38,035 nucleotides of DNA, from NCBI GenBank assembly GCA_027618515.1, contig JAQCEV010000019.1:1-38035 (forward strand), written 5' to 3'. Source of the DNA: Chloroflexota bacterium. GTDB taxonomy: Bacteria; Chloroflexota; Dehalococcoidia; Lucifugimonadales; Australimonadaceae. A model generated the notes under the pieces. It ran no database searches. It was not told where the DNA came from and worked only from the letters and a program-made list of their open reading frames with translations. Shown here piece by piece: positions 7,259 through 15,971 of the stretch. The translations under genes were made by a program, and so were the position numbers. Positions within the stretch are counted from its first letter, which is position 1, and every line of letters starts with the position of its first letter.

Positions 7259-8305
7259 GTGGTCGCCACCGCAGCTCAACATGTTTCAGCCCTTCAGCAC
7301 CGGTTCCGGGACGAAGTCCAGGCGGCGCTGCGTGGGGCGATAGTCGATTCCGACTCAGGGTTCTTCTCGCTGTTGCGGTACCACCTTGGTTGGGAAGAGG
7401 CTGATGGCAAGCCCGCACACGTGGTTACCGGGAAGGGATTGCGCCCCATCCTGTGCTTGACGGCGTGTGAAGTAGCGGGCGGCGACTGGCAAGACGCCCT
7501 TCCCGCTGCGGCAGCGCTGGAGTTGGTTCATAATTTCTCCCTCATCCATGACGACATCCAGGATCGCGATGATCGGCGATGGGGTAGGCCAACCCTGTGG
7601 ACGGTTCACGGTGAGGCCAAGGCCATCGCTGCCGGAAACGCCATGCGAGTGATCGCGGATCACACGCTTATGAGCCTCGTGAACTCAGGCATGCCCACCG
7701 CCCTGGTAAGCGATGTGGCTGTAGAGCTTACGGGCCGGTACCTGGAGATGATCGAAGGCCAGTACATGGACATGTCATTCGAAGGGTCAGATAACGTTAC
7801 GGTGGAGCAGTACCTGGACATGGTTGGTCGGAAGACCGGCGCCCTCATAGAGAGCGCGATGTACATGGGAGCGTTGGTGGCGACCTCCGATCGACAGCAA
7901 GCGCAAGGATTCGGTGCTTGCGGGCGTCGGCTTGGGCTAGCATTTCAGATCCGCGATGACTATTTGGGCATCTGGGGAGACCCGTCGGCGACCGGCAAGG
8001 CGGTCGGTGCCGACATCCGGCGTAAGAAGAAGTCGATGCCAGTGGTTCACCTATTCGAGCACGCGGCTCCGGCAGACCGAGCGTGGCTGAACGAGGCCTA
8101 CGCCAAAGAGGGTGAAGTTGGCGGAGAGGATGTCGAGCGGATACTTGAGTTGCTCGACCGCCTGGGGACGCCCACCCACGTTCAAGAAGCCGCGACCGCT
8201 GAGGCCAACGGTGCGATGGAAGTCGTGGACGGACTCGGCCTGACCGAGAGCGCGAGGGAGACAGTGCAAGCGATGGCCGAGTTTTTCGTCACGAGGGAAA
8301 AGTAA
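7259..8305 (+). CDS. Polyprenyl diphosphate synthase (farnesyl/geranylgeranyl type)
   Basis: The enzyme condenses isopentenyl diphosphate with allylic diphosphates to make C15-C20 prenyl diphosphates, here most likely farnesyl diphosphate for squalene. The 348-residue product has the first Asp-rich motif DDIQD at 98-102. The second motif region begins at Asp233-Asp234 but reads DDYLGIWGD rather than DDxxD, a variant common in actinobacterial and Chloroflexota synthases. GKGLRP near residue 60 binds the diphosphate. The GTG start is supported by GGAG 6 nt upstream. It opens the long plus-strand hopanoid block and lies 2 nt before hpnH. Chain length cannot be settled by eye. Confidence 0.88.
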   Translation: MVATAAQHVSALQHRFRDEVQAALRGAIVDSDSGFFSLLRYHLGWEEADGKPAHVVTGKGLRPILCLTACEVAGGDWQDALPAAAALELVHNFSLIHDDIQDRDDRRWGRPTLWTVHGEAKAIAAGNAMRVIADHTLMSLVNSGMPTALVSDVAVELTGRYLEMIEGQYMDMSFEGSDNVTVEQYLDMVGRKTGALIESAMYMGALVATSDRQQAQGFGACGRRLGLAFQIRDDYLGIWGDPSATGKAVGADIRRKKKSMPVVHLFEHAAPADRAWLNEAYAKEGEVGGEDVERILELLDRLGTPTHVQEAATAEANGAMEVVDGLGLTESARETVQAMAEFFVTREK

Positions 8306-8307
8306 CT

Positions 8308-9330
8308 ATGGGTGTGCCTGCCTCCCAAGCGTGGACCGTTGCCTCATATGTGCTGAAACAGCGACTGATGCGACGCGAGCGCTACCCGCTGGTGTTGATG
8401 TTGGAGCCGTTGCTGCGCTGCAATCTGGCGTGCGCAGGGTGCGGGAAGATCCAGTACCCGGCTCACATCCTGAAGCATCATCTCTCAGTCCAACAATGCC
8501 TCGATGCCGTTGAGGAGTGCGGTGCGCCAATCGTCAGCATCCCTGGTGGAGAGCCGCTGCTGCACCCGTACATCGGCGAGCTGGTGGAAAAGCTTGTTGA
8601 GCGCAAGAAGTACATCTACCTCTGCACCAACGCGTTGGTGCTAAAAGAGAAGCTTGAGCAAGGGGTGTTTACTCCGTCCAAGTACCTTAGTTTCAGCGTT
8701 CACGTAGATGGCCTGCGCCACGAGCACGACGAGTCGGTATGCCGCGACGGTGGCTACGATCTGGCGATCGAGGGCATCCGAGAAGCGGTTCGTCGAGGGT
8801 TCCGCGTAACGACTAATACAACGCTGTTCGACAACGCTGAGCCATTGCGCGTTCGTGAGTTCTTCGACGCCATGATGGATCTGGAAGTTGAGGGCATGAT
8901 GCTCTCGCCGGGATACAGCTATGACAAGGCGCCCGACCAAGAGCATTTCCTTGGCCGGGAGCGCACGGTGGCTCTGTTCAAGGAGATCCTTTCCAACAAG
9001 AAGCGGCGCTGGAAGTTCAATCAGTCTCCGCTGTTCTTGAAGTTCCTCATGGGAACGCAGGAACTGGAATGCACACCGTGGGGCAACCCGCTCTACAACA
9101 TGTTTGGCTGGCAACGCCCGTGCTACTTGCTGCAAGAGGGGTACGCGAGCACGTTCAAAGAGCTGATGGAGGAGACCCCCTGGGAAGAGTTTGGGCACGC
9201 ATCCGGCAACGTGAACTGCGCGAACTGCATGGTGCATTCGGGATACGAGCCGACCGCAGTTCATGCGACGTTCGCGTCGCTTAAGGGATTGAAGGACTCA
9301 GCCGTCGCTACTCTCACGGGGAAAGTCTAG
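8308..9330 (+). CDS. hpnH: Adenosyl-hopene transferase, radical SAM
   Basis: HpnH joins the 5'-deoxyadenosyl group of S-adenosylmethionine to hopene, the first step in making C35 bacteriohopanepolyols. The 340-residue product has the radical SAM cluster motif Cys38-x3-Cys42-x2-Cys45 in CNLACAGC, followed by the SAM-binding GGEP segment (SIPGGEPLLHP). Further Cys residues in the C-terminal part (a PCYLL segment and CANCM) match HpnH family proteins. It starts 2 nt after the polyprenyl synthase stop, with GAGGGA upstream, so the two are surely co-transcribed. Length and motifs match known HpnH proteins. Confidence 0.93.
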   Translation: MGVPASQAWTVASYVLKQRLMRRERYPLVLMLEPLLRCNLACAGCGKIQYPAHILKHHLSVQQCLDAVEECGAPIVSIPGGEPLLHPYIGELVEKLVERKKYIYLCTNALVLKEKLEQGVFTPSKYLSFSVHVDGLRHEHDESVCRDGGYDLAIEGIREAVRRGFRVTTNTTLFDNAEPLRVREFFDAMMDLEVEGMMLSPGYSYDKAPDQEHFLGRERTVALFKEILSNKKRRWKFNQSPLFLKFLMGTQELECTPWGNPLYNMFGWQRPCYLLQEGYASTFKELMEETPWEEFGHASGNVNCANCMVHSGYEPTAVHATFASLKGLKDSAVATLTGKV

Positions 9331-9332
9331 GC

Positions 9333-9683
9333 ATGCCAGAAGAAGCGTCGCTGCAAGGATGGGAGCCCGTCATCGGGCCAGACACGCCAATAGCCAAAGT
9401 GGTGGAATTGGCCTTTGCCTACAGAGGTGATGTCAGTCTTGATATGGTTGACGGCAACACGATTGTGGGATATCTGTTCAACTATCAAACTGGGCGCACC
9501 GCAGCGAACGATAGGCCCAGTGCTGAAGTGATCCGAACCGACACAGGAAAACGGCTGCAACTTCAGTACGATCAGATAGGAGCCATCCGGTTCACCGGGC
9601 GGGACACGGCCGCGGGGCAAAGCCTGGAAGCATGGCAGCGCCGCCGTAGCGCAAATGCCAAGGCAACCGAGGCCCATGGGTAG
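9333..9683 (+). CDS. Small conserved-looking hopanoid-locus protein, unknown function
   Basis: The 116-residue soluble protein has no signal peptide or membrane segment. It starts 2 nt after hpnH, so it belongs to the operon. The central part has a beta-rich pattern: YRGDVSLDMVDGNTIVGYLFN, then charged loops, then LQYDQIGAIRFTGRDTAAG and a Trp near residue 100. From memory, similar short proteins with a RGDV...G.VFN and FTGRDTAAG pattern occur next to hpnH in other phyla. The layout hints at a small beta-barrel, but I assign no function. Confidence 0.75.
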   Translation: MPEEASLQGWEPVIGPDTPIAKVVELAFAYRGDVSLDMVDGNTIVGYLFNYQTGRTAANDRPSAEVIRTDTGKRLQLQYDQIGAIRFTGRDTAAGQSLEAWQRRRSANAKATEAHG

Positions 9684-9728
9684 CGTCCGCTACCCGGGTT
9701 CGAGGCTGAACGTGGCCCAACCTGCCTT

Positions 9729-9748
9729 TAGATTCACCTAGATTCATC
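9729..9748 (+). promoter_or_regulatory. Tandem TAGATTCA(C/T)C repeat at the hpnG start
   Basis: Two 10-nt copies, TAGATTCACC at 9729-9738 and TAGATTCATC at 9739-9748, abut the ATG of hpnG. TAGATT resembles a -10 hexamer, so this could be an internal promoter for hpnG giving a leaderless or very short-leader mRNA. No ribosome binding site is visible here, which fits that idea. The -35 regions are weak. Confidence 0.35.
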
Positions 9749-10522
9749 ATGCGACAACTGACCGATAAATGGAGCGACGCCCACCTGCGCCGCACTTATG
9801 ACACGAGTGCCGCCCACCTACTGGTGGTGGCACCTACCGAACGCGAGCTGGCAGGCTTGCGGCCTAATAGGCTTGCCGGTTTCGGAGTGGCCGAACTTGG
9901 TATCGGGCACACCGCTGCGGACAATCTTCGAGAGATCCTCAAGACCCGGCGACCAAAGATACTGCTCTCCATCGGCTTCGGTGGCGCGCTGCTTGAGGGC
10001 ATGCGTACCGGTGACGTGGTCGTCAGCACTGAAGCGGCGGCGGTGCAACTGCCCACGCGGCGCGTCAGCATGCACCCCGAGCTTACTAACGACGCGATGA
10101 GCGCACTAATCGCGACCGGGATGCGCGTGACCAAAGGCAGCATCCTAACCGTCCCCGTGCCTCTGATGTCCGGCGAAGACAAGCAGCGCCATGGAGCCCT
10201 GACGGGAGCCTCTGTAGTGGACATGGAGACGTTCTGGATCGCTCAAGAAGCGGATCGAGCGGGCGTACCGCTGGTAAGCGTACGGACGGTGATAGACGAG
10301 ATGCACCACGACCTGCCAGACCTGGTCGCGCAAATCACGGCCGATGGCGGTCAGCGCGAGTGGTACCACACGTTACGAGCCATGAAGAACCCCGCCAACG
10401 TTGGCGCCCTCGTGCCTCTGGCAGTTCGCTCCCGGAAGGCAGTCGCTGCCCTGCTGGCTATCGTAGACACTCTCGTGCCGGTGCTCACCAAGCACCCGCC
10501 GATCCGGGCCGCGCACCGATGA
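9749..10522 (+). CDS. hpnG: Adenosylhopane nucleosidase/phosphorylase
   Basis: HpnG removes adenine from adenosylhopane, giving ribosylhopane or its phosphate. The 257-residue product has the purine nucleoside phosphorylase-type fold markers: LLVVAPTERELAGL at the N-terminus, LSIGFGGALLEGMRTGDVVVST in the middle, and VVDMETFWIAQEADRAGVP with the base-recognition Met-Glu. It lies between the hpnH module and hpnA, with the ATGA overlap at 10519-10522. A 65-nt gap with no visible ribosome binding site precedes it, the widest gap in this half of the operon. Family placement rests on motifs and context together. Confidence 0.87.
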   Translation: MRQLTDKWSDAHLRRTYDTSAAHLLVVAPTERELAGLRPNRLAGFGVAELGIGHTAADNLREILKTRRPKILLSIGFGGALLEGMRTGDVVVSTEAAAVQLPTRRVSMHPELTNDAMSALIATGMRVTKGSILTVPVPLMSGEDKQRHGALTGASVVDMETFWIAQEADRAGVPLVSVRTVIDEMHHDLPDLVAQITADGGQREWYHTLRAMKNPANVGALVPLAVRSRKAVAALLAIVDTLVPVLTKHPPIRAAHR

Positions 10523-11583
10523 ATCGAGTCCTGCTCACGGGCGCGACCGGCTTCATCGGCGGTCACGTGGCGTGGTCGCTCGTCCAGCGTGGATACGAAG
10601 TCGTTGCTTTGAACAGGCCAGGCCGAAAGATGACCTGGTGGCACGATTCGCTCACCGTTCGACCGGGCGACATCCTGGATCAGGCAAGCGTGCGCGCTGC
10701 GATCGACGGCTGCGACGCGGTTGTCCATTGCGCGGCCAACTACGCGCTGTGGTCCCGCGATCCTTCCACGATCTACGCTGCGAACGTTGAGGGCACCCGC
10801 AACGTGCTCAACGCCGCAATCGACGCCGGAGTTGAGCGCATCGTATATACGAGCACGGTGGGCACCACGCGATTCCGAAGAGATGCCCCCGCCACTGAGT
10901 CGGACCTCGCTGGCCCGCAGGGCATGGCTGGCCATTACAAGCGCTCCAAGTACGAAGCGGAGCGTATCGCGCTGCGCCTAGCCCGCAGTGGCGCGCCCAT
11001 CGTCGTCGTGAACCCGACCGCACCTGTGGGATCCGCCGACGTGAAGCCCACGCCCACAGGTCGAATCATCGTTGATTTCCTACGCGGTCGACTGCCCGCG
11101 TTCGTGGACACCGGCCTGAACATCGTTGGCGTCGACGACGTTGCCGACGGGCACGTGCTTGCGCTGGAGAAGGGCACGCCAGGCGAGCGCTATCTGCTGG
11201 GCAACGCCGATGGCAACCTGACATTGGCGGAGTTGTTGATCCGACTCTCCCAGATAACTGGACGGCCCGCCCCACGTTGGCGCATCCCGCACGCCGTCGC
11301 GCGGATGATGGCCAGCGTCGACGGACTCATCGAAGGTAATTTGCTCCACCGGGAGCCCCGCATCCCCATGGAAGGCGTACGGATGGCCCACCAAAAGATG
11401 TGGGCAGACCCATCCAAAGCCATACGCGACCTGGGCATGCCACAGCACTCGGTGAATGAAGCGCTGGCCCAATCCATTGCGTGGTTCGTTCAGCATGGCT
11501 ATGCACCGGCCCCTCCTGGCTACCCGAGCAGCGGTAGACGTGGTCGGCCCCGGCAGCGACAGCGGCAAGAGCGCGTGCGTTGA
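10519..11583 (+). CDS. hpnA: Hopanoid-associated sugar epimerase (extended SDR)
   Basis: HpnA is an NAD(P)-dependent extended short-chain dehydrogenase found in hopanoid loci; its reaction is not settled. The 354-residue product has the nucleotide-binding TGATGFIGG at 7-15 and the catalytic Tyr140-x3-Lys144 in YKRSK. The ORF is open much further upstream, but this ATG forms an ATGA overlap with the hpnG stop and starts directly at the Rossmann strand MNRVLLTGATG. The C-terminal 30 residues are rich in Pro, Arg and Gln and look disordered. Its stop overlaps the TTG start of shc. Confidence 0.88.
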   Translation: MNRVLLTGATGFIGGHVAWSLVQRGYEVVALNRPGRKMTWWHDSLTVRPGDILDQASVRAAIDGCDAVVHCAANYALWSRDPSTIYAANVEGTRNVLNAAIDAGVERIVYTSTVGTTRFRRDAPATESDLAGPQGMAGHYKRSKYEAERIALRLARSGAPIVVVNPTAPVGSADVKPTPTGRIIVDFLRGRLPAFVDTGLNIVGVDDVADGHVLALEKGTPGERYLLGNADGNLTLAELLIRLSQITGRPAPRWRIPHAVARMMASVDGLIEGNLLHREPRIPMEGVRMAHQKMWADPSKAIRDLGMPQHSVNEALAQSIAWFVQHGYAPAPPGYPSSGRRGRPRQRQRQERVR

Positions 11584-13619
11584 GCGAGGCGCCGCAGCCG
11601 GATCGCGACCCTGCCACGGAAGCCGAGTCGCTCGAAGATCAAGCCACCGAAGCGCTTTCGCGAGTCCGGGATTACTTCCTGCGGACACAGCATCCCGATG
11701 GCTATTGGTGGGGAGAGTTGGAGTCCAACCCTACGATGGAAGCGGAGTACGTGATGCTCACTCGCTTTCTTGGGTCTGACGAAGGCGAGCGAATCCTCCG
11801 AGTGGCAGAGGACATACGACGTCGGCAGTCGCCCGACGGCTCATGGCGCATGTACTACGGAGCACCCGGAGACCTCAGTACGACTATCGAGTGCTACTTC
11901 GCGCTGAAGCTCGCAGGGACGTCGCCAGATGAGCCCGCAATGATCAGGGCGCGTGATTTCATTCTGGCCAAGGGAGGAATTCCCAAAGCGCGCATCTTCA
12001 CGAAGATCTGGCTAGCGCTGTTCGGTCAGTGGGATTGGCGAGGCACGCCTGCGATGCCACCCGAGCTGATGCTGGTGCCTACGTGGGCGCCGTTCAACCT
12101 GTACAAGTTCGCAAGCTGGGCCCGAGCAACCATCGTGCCGACGCTGATACTTCTGACGCAGCACCCCACGCGCCCCGTCCCTGCTGAGTTGGCGCTGGAC
12201 GAACTCTACCTAGGCTCTCGCGCAGACGCTGATCTGAGCCTGCCGAGCCGTGGCGGCGGTCTGTTCAGCCTCGAACGCGCGTTCGTTACGGCGGATAGGT
12301 TGCTGCGATGGTACGAGAAGGTTCCGTGGAAGCCACTCCGGGGATTCGCGACGCGCCGGGCTGAACGATGGATCACGGAGCACCAAGAAGCCGACGGCTC
12401 CTGGGGCGGCATCCAGCCTCCTTGGGTGTACTCGCTGATGGCGCTAAGCCATCTGGGGCGTTCGCTAGATGAACCGGTGATGGCGAAGGGCCTGGAGGCA
12501 TTTCGGCAGCGGTGGAGCCTACCGAGTGAGGATGGTGAGGCGCTTCGGGTGCAAGCCTGCCTGTCCCCAGTGTGGGATACGGCGCTGGCCACGTTGGGTC
12601 TACTCGATTCGGGGTTGCCCCCAGATCACGAAGCGATCCAACGAGCGACACGCTGGTTCATCCGCGAGGAGATCCGCGTCAAGGGTGATTGGGCCGTGCT
12701 CAACCCTGGCGTCCAACCCAGCGGTTGGGCGTTCGAGTTCGAGAACGATATGTACCCAGACATCGACGATAGCTCGATCATCGTGATGGACGTGGCTGCG
12801 GCACGCATGACAGACGCTACTGAAGAGCGGGCGCGGCTGGAAGTGCTGGCGCGTTCCACCACATGGATGACGCGCATGCGGAGCAAGAACGGTGGCTGGG
12901 GTGCGTTCGACAAAGACAACGATGCGTCGTATCTGGCCAAGATTCCGTTCGCCGATTTCGGCGAACTGCTAGACCCGCCAAGTGTGGATGTCACCGCCCA
13001 TGTCATCGAGATGTTTGGGCGGCAGGGGTACGCGAAAGACCACCCTGCTGTTGCCCGCGGTCTCGGTTACATATGGCGGGAGCAAGAGGCCGACGGTGCG
13101 TGGTTCGGACGCTGGGGCGTGAATTACGTATACGGCATCGGCTCGGTACTACCAGCACTAGCCGCGGTTGGCGAGGACATGACGCAACCAAGGGTGCGTC
13201 GTGCCGTCGATTGGCTCGTGGCACATCAGAACGACGATGGTGGCTGGGGCGAGTCGCCCGCAAGCTACGTTGATCCGTCGCTGCGGGGCCAGGGCGACAG
13301 CACGGCATCGCAAACGGCGTGGGCGCTGGTGGCATTACTGGCCGCAGGCGACAGGTCCAGCGAGTCGACGCGGCACGGGATCGCGTACTTAGTGCGTACG
13401 CAGTTGCCAGATGGGACGTGGGATGAGCCGCAATTCACGGGGTGTGGATTCCCGGGCTATGGTTCGGGCGATCAGCCTGCGAACTACCGAAAAGTGGGTG
13501 ATCCGGGTTGGCAAGGCTTGGAATTAGGCTCCGGATTCATGATCAATTACCACCTGTACCGGAATTATTTCCCACTTTGGGCTCTAGGACGCTATGTAGG
13601 AAAGGGCTCGGCCAGTTAG
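11580..13619 (+). CDS. shc: Squalene-hopene cyclase
   Basis: Shc cyclises squalene to hop-22(29)-ene and hopanol at the membrane. The 679-residue product has the catalytic acid motif Asp394-Ile-Asp396-Asp397 and several QW repeats (for example QEADGSWGG, QNDDGGWGE and QLPDGTWDE). The start is a TTG overlapping the hpnA stop as TTGA; no ATG or GTG lies nearby in frame before the conserved DGYWWGELESNPTMEAEY region. The C-terminus ends in the family-typical FMINYHLYR and FPLWALGRY. About 25 extra residues lie between GFPG and that segment compared with the classic Alicyclobacillus-type enzyme. It sits mid-operon between hpnA and yjbQ. Confidence 0.95.
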   Translation: MSEAPQPDRDPATEAESLEDQATEALSRVRDYFLRTQHPDGYWWGELESNPTMEAEYVMLTRFLGSDEGERILRVAEDIRRRQSPDGSWRMYYGAPGDLSTTIECYFALKLAGTSPDEPAMIRARDFILAKGGIPKARIFTKIWLALFGQWDWRGTPAMPPELMLVPTWAPFNLYKFASWARATIVPTLILLTQHPTRPVPAELALDELYLGSRADADLSLPSRGGGLFSLERAFVTADRLLRWYEKVPWKPLRGFATRRAERWITEHQEADGSWGGIQPPWVYSLMALSHLGRSLDEPVMAKGLEAFRQRWSLPSEDGEALRVQACLSPVWDTALATLGLLDSGLPPDHEAIQRATRWFIREEIRVKGDWAVLNPGVQPSGWAFEFENDMYPDIDDSSIIVMDVAAARMTDATEERARLEVLARSTTWMTRMRSKNGGWGAFDKDNDASYLAKIPFADFGELLDPPSVDVTAHVIEMFGRQGYAKDHPAVARGLGYIWREQEADGAWFGRWGVNYVYGIGSVLPALAAVGEDMTQPRVRRAVDWLVAHQNDDGGWGESPASYVDPSLRGQGDSTASQTAWALVALLAAGDRSSESTRHGIAYLVRTQLPDGTWDEPQFTGCGFPGYGSGDQPANYRKVGDPGWQGLELGSGFMINYHLYRNYFPLWALGRYVGKGSAS

Positions 13620-13752
13620 AATCCCTGCATTCAAGTAATTTCTCTGGACGAGGGCCGCGCCCTTATCCGGTTTACCGCCGAAGGCAGATATACTAGCGTG
13701 CCGCCCAGTGACAGGGAATAGGGCGCGCCAAGCCGGGAGGACTCAGCGTCAC

Positions 13753-14196
13753 ATGAACGCACTCGTGACCCGCGTCAAATTAGAGACGACTAAAGCCCCA
13801 GAGTTCATCGACATCACCGAGCACGTTATTGCTCATGTCAAGGACTCGGGTATTCGCGATGGGCTGGTGTGCATCTACTCGAAGCACACCACAGCAGCAG
13901 TGAAGATCAACGAGAATGAGCCGCTGCTGCTGACTGACATGGAGGCGTTCCTCAAGAGGATCGCCCCTGTTGACCAGTACTACGCTCACAACGATTTTGA
14001 GATTCGTACCGTCAATATGACGGAGGACGAATGCCCCAACGGGCACTCACATTGCGCGAGCCTGACACTCGGCACCAGCGAAACGATTCCGATCATCGAT
14101 GGCGACCTGCAGCTCGGTCAGTACCAGAGCGTATTCGTCATCGAGTTGGATCGTGCTCGCGACCGAGAGATACTGATCTCTGTCCTGGGTGCCTAG
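13753..14196 (+). CDS. YjbQ/UPF0047 family protein
   Basis: The 147-residue protein belongs to the YjbQ family, for which a weak thiamine-phosphate synthase activity is reported but whose main role is unclear. Family motifs are intact: YSKHTTAAVKINENEP, then HNDFEIRT, NGHSHCASLTLG with its two His residues, and DLQLGQYQSVFVIELDRARDREI. The ORF is open from 13708. I chose ATG 13753 because family members begin close to it and GGGAGG lies 12-13 nt upstream, slightly far but the best site. It stands between shc and hpnC in the hopanoid operon, an unexplained position. A TATACT hexamer at 13689-13694 could be an internal promoter. Confidence 0.9.
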   Translation: MNALVTRVKLETTKAPEFIDITEHVIAHVKDSGIRDGLVCIYSKHTTAAVKINENEPLLLTDMEAFLKRIAPVDQYYAHNDFEIRTVNMTEDECPNGHSHCASLTLGTSETIPIIDGDLQLGQYQSVFVIELDRARDREILISVLGA

Positions 14197-14205
14197 GGTT
14201 GTTGC

Positions 14206-15093
14206 GTGGCCGTGACCTTCCGCGCCACGGGGCCAACTCCCTCCCTTGAAGAGGCCTACGCCACCTGCACGGCGATAGCCGAAGGCCACTACGAGAATTT
14301 CTCGATCGCATCGCGTTTGCTGCCGAATGACATCCGGCAGTATCTCTACGCGATCTACGCGTTCTGTCGCCACACCGACGACCTAGGTGACGAGGCAGCA
14401 GGCGATCGGCTCGCGCTGCTGGCGGACTGGGAGCGAGAGCTTGTCCACGTGTACGGTGGCGAGCCGAAGCACCCCATCATGATCGCGCTGCAGGATGTGG
14501 TGCGGCGATTCGGTATCCCAGATGAGCCTTTCCGCAAGCTGATCCAGGCGAATCGTATGGATCAAGGTCGCGTACGTTTCGAGACCTACGAAGACTTGAT
14601 CACCTACTGCGAGCACTCAGCGACTCCTGTGGGGCAGATGGTGCTCTACCTGTTGGGGGACCGTTCAGCAGAGAGCCGCGCTCTTTCAGACGCCACGTGC
14701 ACCGCGCTCCAACTCGCCAACTTCTGGCAGGACGTTGCCCGCGATTTCGCGATGGATCGTGTGTACATCCCCCAGGAGGACATGATCCGATTTGGTGTGG
14801 CGGAGTCCGAACTCTCCCATGGGTCAGCGAGCCCTGCGTTCAAGAATCTGCTTCGATTCGAGGTCGGACGCGCCCAGGAGTTGTTTGAGCAAGGGCTCCC
14901 GCTGGTCGACCGCATCGAAGGACGCATGAAGCTGGACATCGCACTGTTCAGCAAGGGCGGTCTTCGTGTACTGGAGGCGATCCGGGCCCGTGACTATGAC
15001 GTTCTCGCCAAGCGCCCGACCGTTCCGGCGTTGCGCAAGCTTTGGCTTGGGCTGAGCACAGCAGCCCGGCTGGCGATACTGAAACGTCCATGA
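14206..15093 (+). CDS. hpnC: Hydroxysqualene synthase (squalene synthase HpnC)
   Basis: HpnC converts presqualene diphosphate to hydroxysqualene in the HpnCDE route. The 295-residue product is a class I terpenoid synthase of the squalene/phytoene synthase family. Its two Mg-binding motifs are DDLGD at 58-62 and DVARD at 176-180, followed by RVYIPQED. The GTG at 14206 is a reasonable start, with a weak AGGG upstream; a second GTG at 14212 is possible. It begins 9 nt after yjbQ and overlaps hpnD by ATGA at 15090-15093. The call of HpnC over HpnD follows its order before hpnD and the ENFSIASRLLP segment typical of HpnC. Confidence 0.9.
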   Translation: MAVTFRATGPTPSLEEAYATCTAIAEGHYENFSIASRLLPNDIRQYLYAIYAFCRHTDDLGDEAAGDRLALLADWERELVHVYGGEPKHPIMIALQDVVRRFGIPDEPFRKLIQANRMDQGRVRFETYEDLITYCEHSATPVGQMVLYLLGDRSAESRALSDATCTALQLANFWQDVARDFAMDRVYIPQEDMIRFGVAESELSHGSASPAFKNLLRFEVGRAQELFEQGLPLVDRIEGRMKLDIALFSKGGLRVLEAIRARDYDVLAKRPTVPALRKLWLGLSTAARLAILKRP

Positions 15094-15971
15094 CCAGGAA
15101 CGTCGATCCGGTATCCCTACACGCGGCTTACGACGAGTGCCAAGCGATCACCCGCCGCGAGGCACGCAATTTCTACTATGCGTTCGTCACACTGCCGAAG
15201 GCACGGCGACGTTCGATCTACGCCGCATACGCGTTCAGCCGACTGGCGGACGATATCGCTGACGGGGATGGGCCCGTCGCAACCAAGGCGGCTTCGCTGG
15301 GCGACCTACGCAAAGCGCTGAACGCGGCACTCGCTGGAGCGCCGGAGGGTGCGATCATGACCGCGCTGGCTGACAGTGCGGCGACCTACGACATCCCCGA
15401 GTCGCTGTTCAACGACATCATCGACGGGGTGGAGATGGATCTGACCAAAAGCAGGTACGCGACCTTCGATGAGCTTCGCGAGTACTGCTACAGGGTTGCG
15501 TCCGCCGTGGGGTTGGTGTCCATCCAGATATTCGGCTACGACGACCCGCAGGCGAAGGTTCATGCAGTCGACCTCGGGTTGGCCATGCAATTGACGAACA
15601 TCATGCGAGACGTGGGCGAGGACGCGGCCAACGACCGCATCTACATCCCACAGAATGAACTAGCGCGATTCGGGTGTACCGAGGAGCAACTGCAAGCGGG
15701 CGTGGTTGACGCCAACTTCGTCGCCTTGATGCAGTTCCAAGCGGGCCGTGCGCGAGAGTACTTCTCGTCGAGCAAAGCGTTGTTCCCGCTTCTCCAGCCA
15801 CGCTCGCGTGGCTGTGCGGCGGGCCTGCATCAGCTCTACTCCAAGCTGCTCAATCGTATCGAGCTTCGTGGGTACGACGTGTTCAGCGAACGAGTGAGCC
15901 TCCCTGCCTGGGAGAAGTTGCGATTGACGTTCACTCTTTGGGCCACCAACCTCATGGCACGTCGGTCGTGA
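15090..15971 (+). CDS. hpnD: Presqualene diphosphate synthase
   Basis: HpnD condenses two farnesyl diphosphates to presqualene diphosphate. The 293-residue product has the family motifs DDIAD at 54-58 and RDVGED at 173-178, preceded by NIM and followed by RIYIP. NFYYAFVTLPKARRRSIYAAYAF is the classic HpnD-type N-terminal region. The ORF is open from 15042 but the ATG at 15090 gives an ATGA overlap with hpnC and the normal length. It overlaps hpnE by GTGA at 15968-15971. It is a paralogue of the upstream hpnC, and the two catalyse consecutive steps. Confidence 0.92.
   Translation: MTRNVDPVSLHAAYDECQAITRREARNFYYAFVTLPKARRRSIYAAYAFSRLADDIADGDGPVATKAASLGDLRKALNAALAGAPEGAIMTALADSAATYDIPESLFNDIIDGVEMDLTKSRYATFDELREYCYRVASAVGLVSIQIFGYDDPQAKVHAVDLGLAMQLTNIMRDVGEDAANDRIYIPQNELARFGCTEEQLQAGVVDANFVALMQFQAGRAREYFSSSKALFPLLQPRSRGCAAGLHQLYSKLLNRIELRGYDVFSERVSLPAWEKLRLTFTLWATNLMARRS

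Noticed and set aside
10360-10518. Upstream extension of the hpnA frame into hpnG
   Set aside because: The extension overlaps hpnG by 160 nt; the ATG at 10519 sits directly before the Rossmann motif and makes the usual ATGA overlap.
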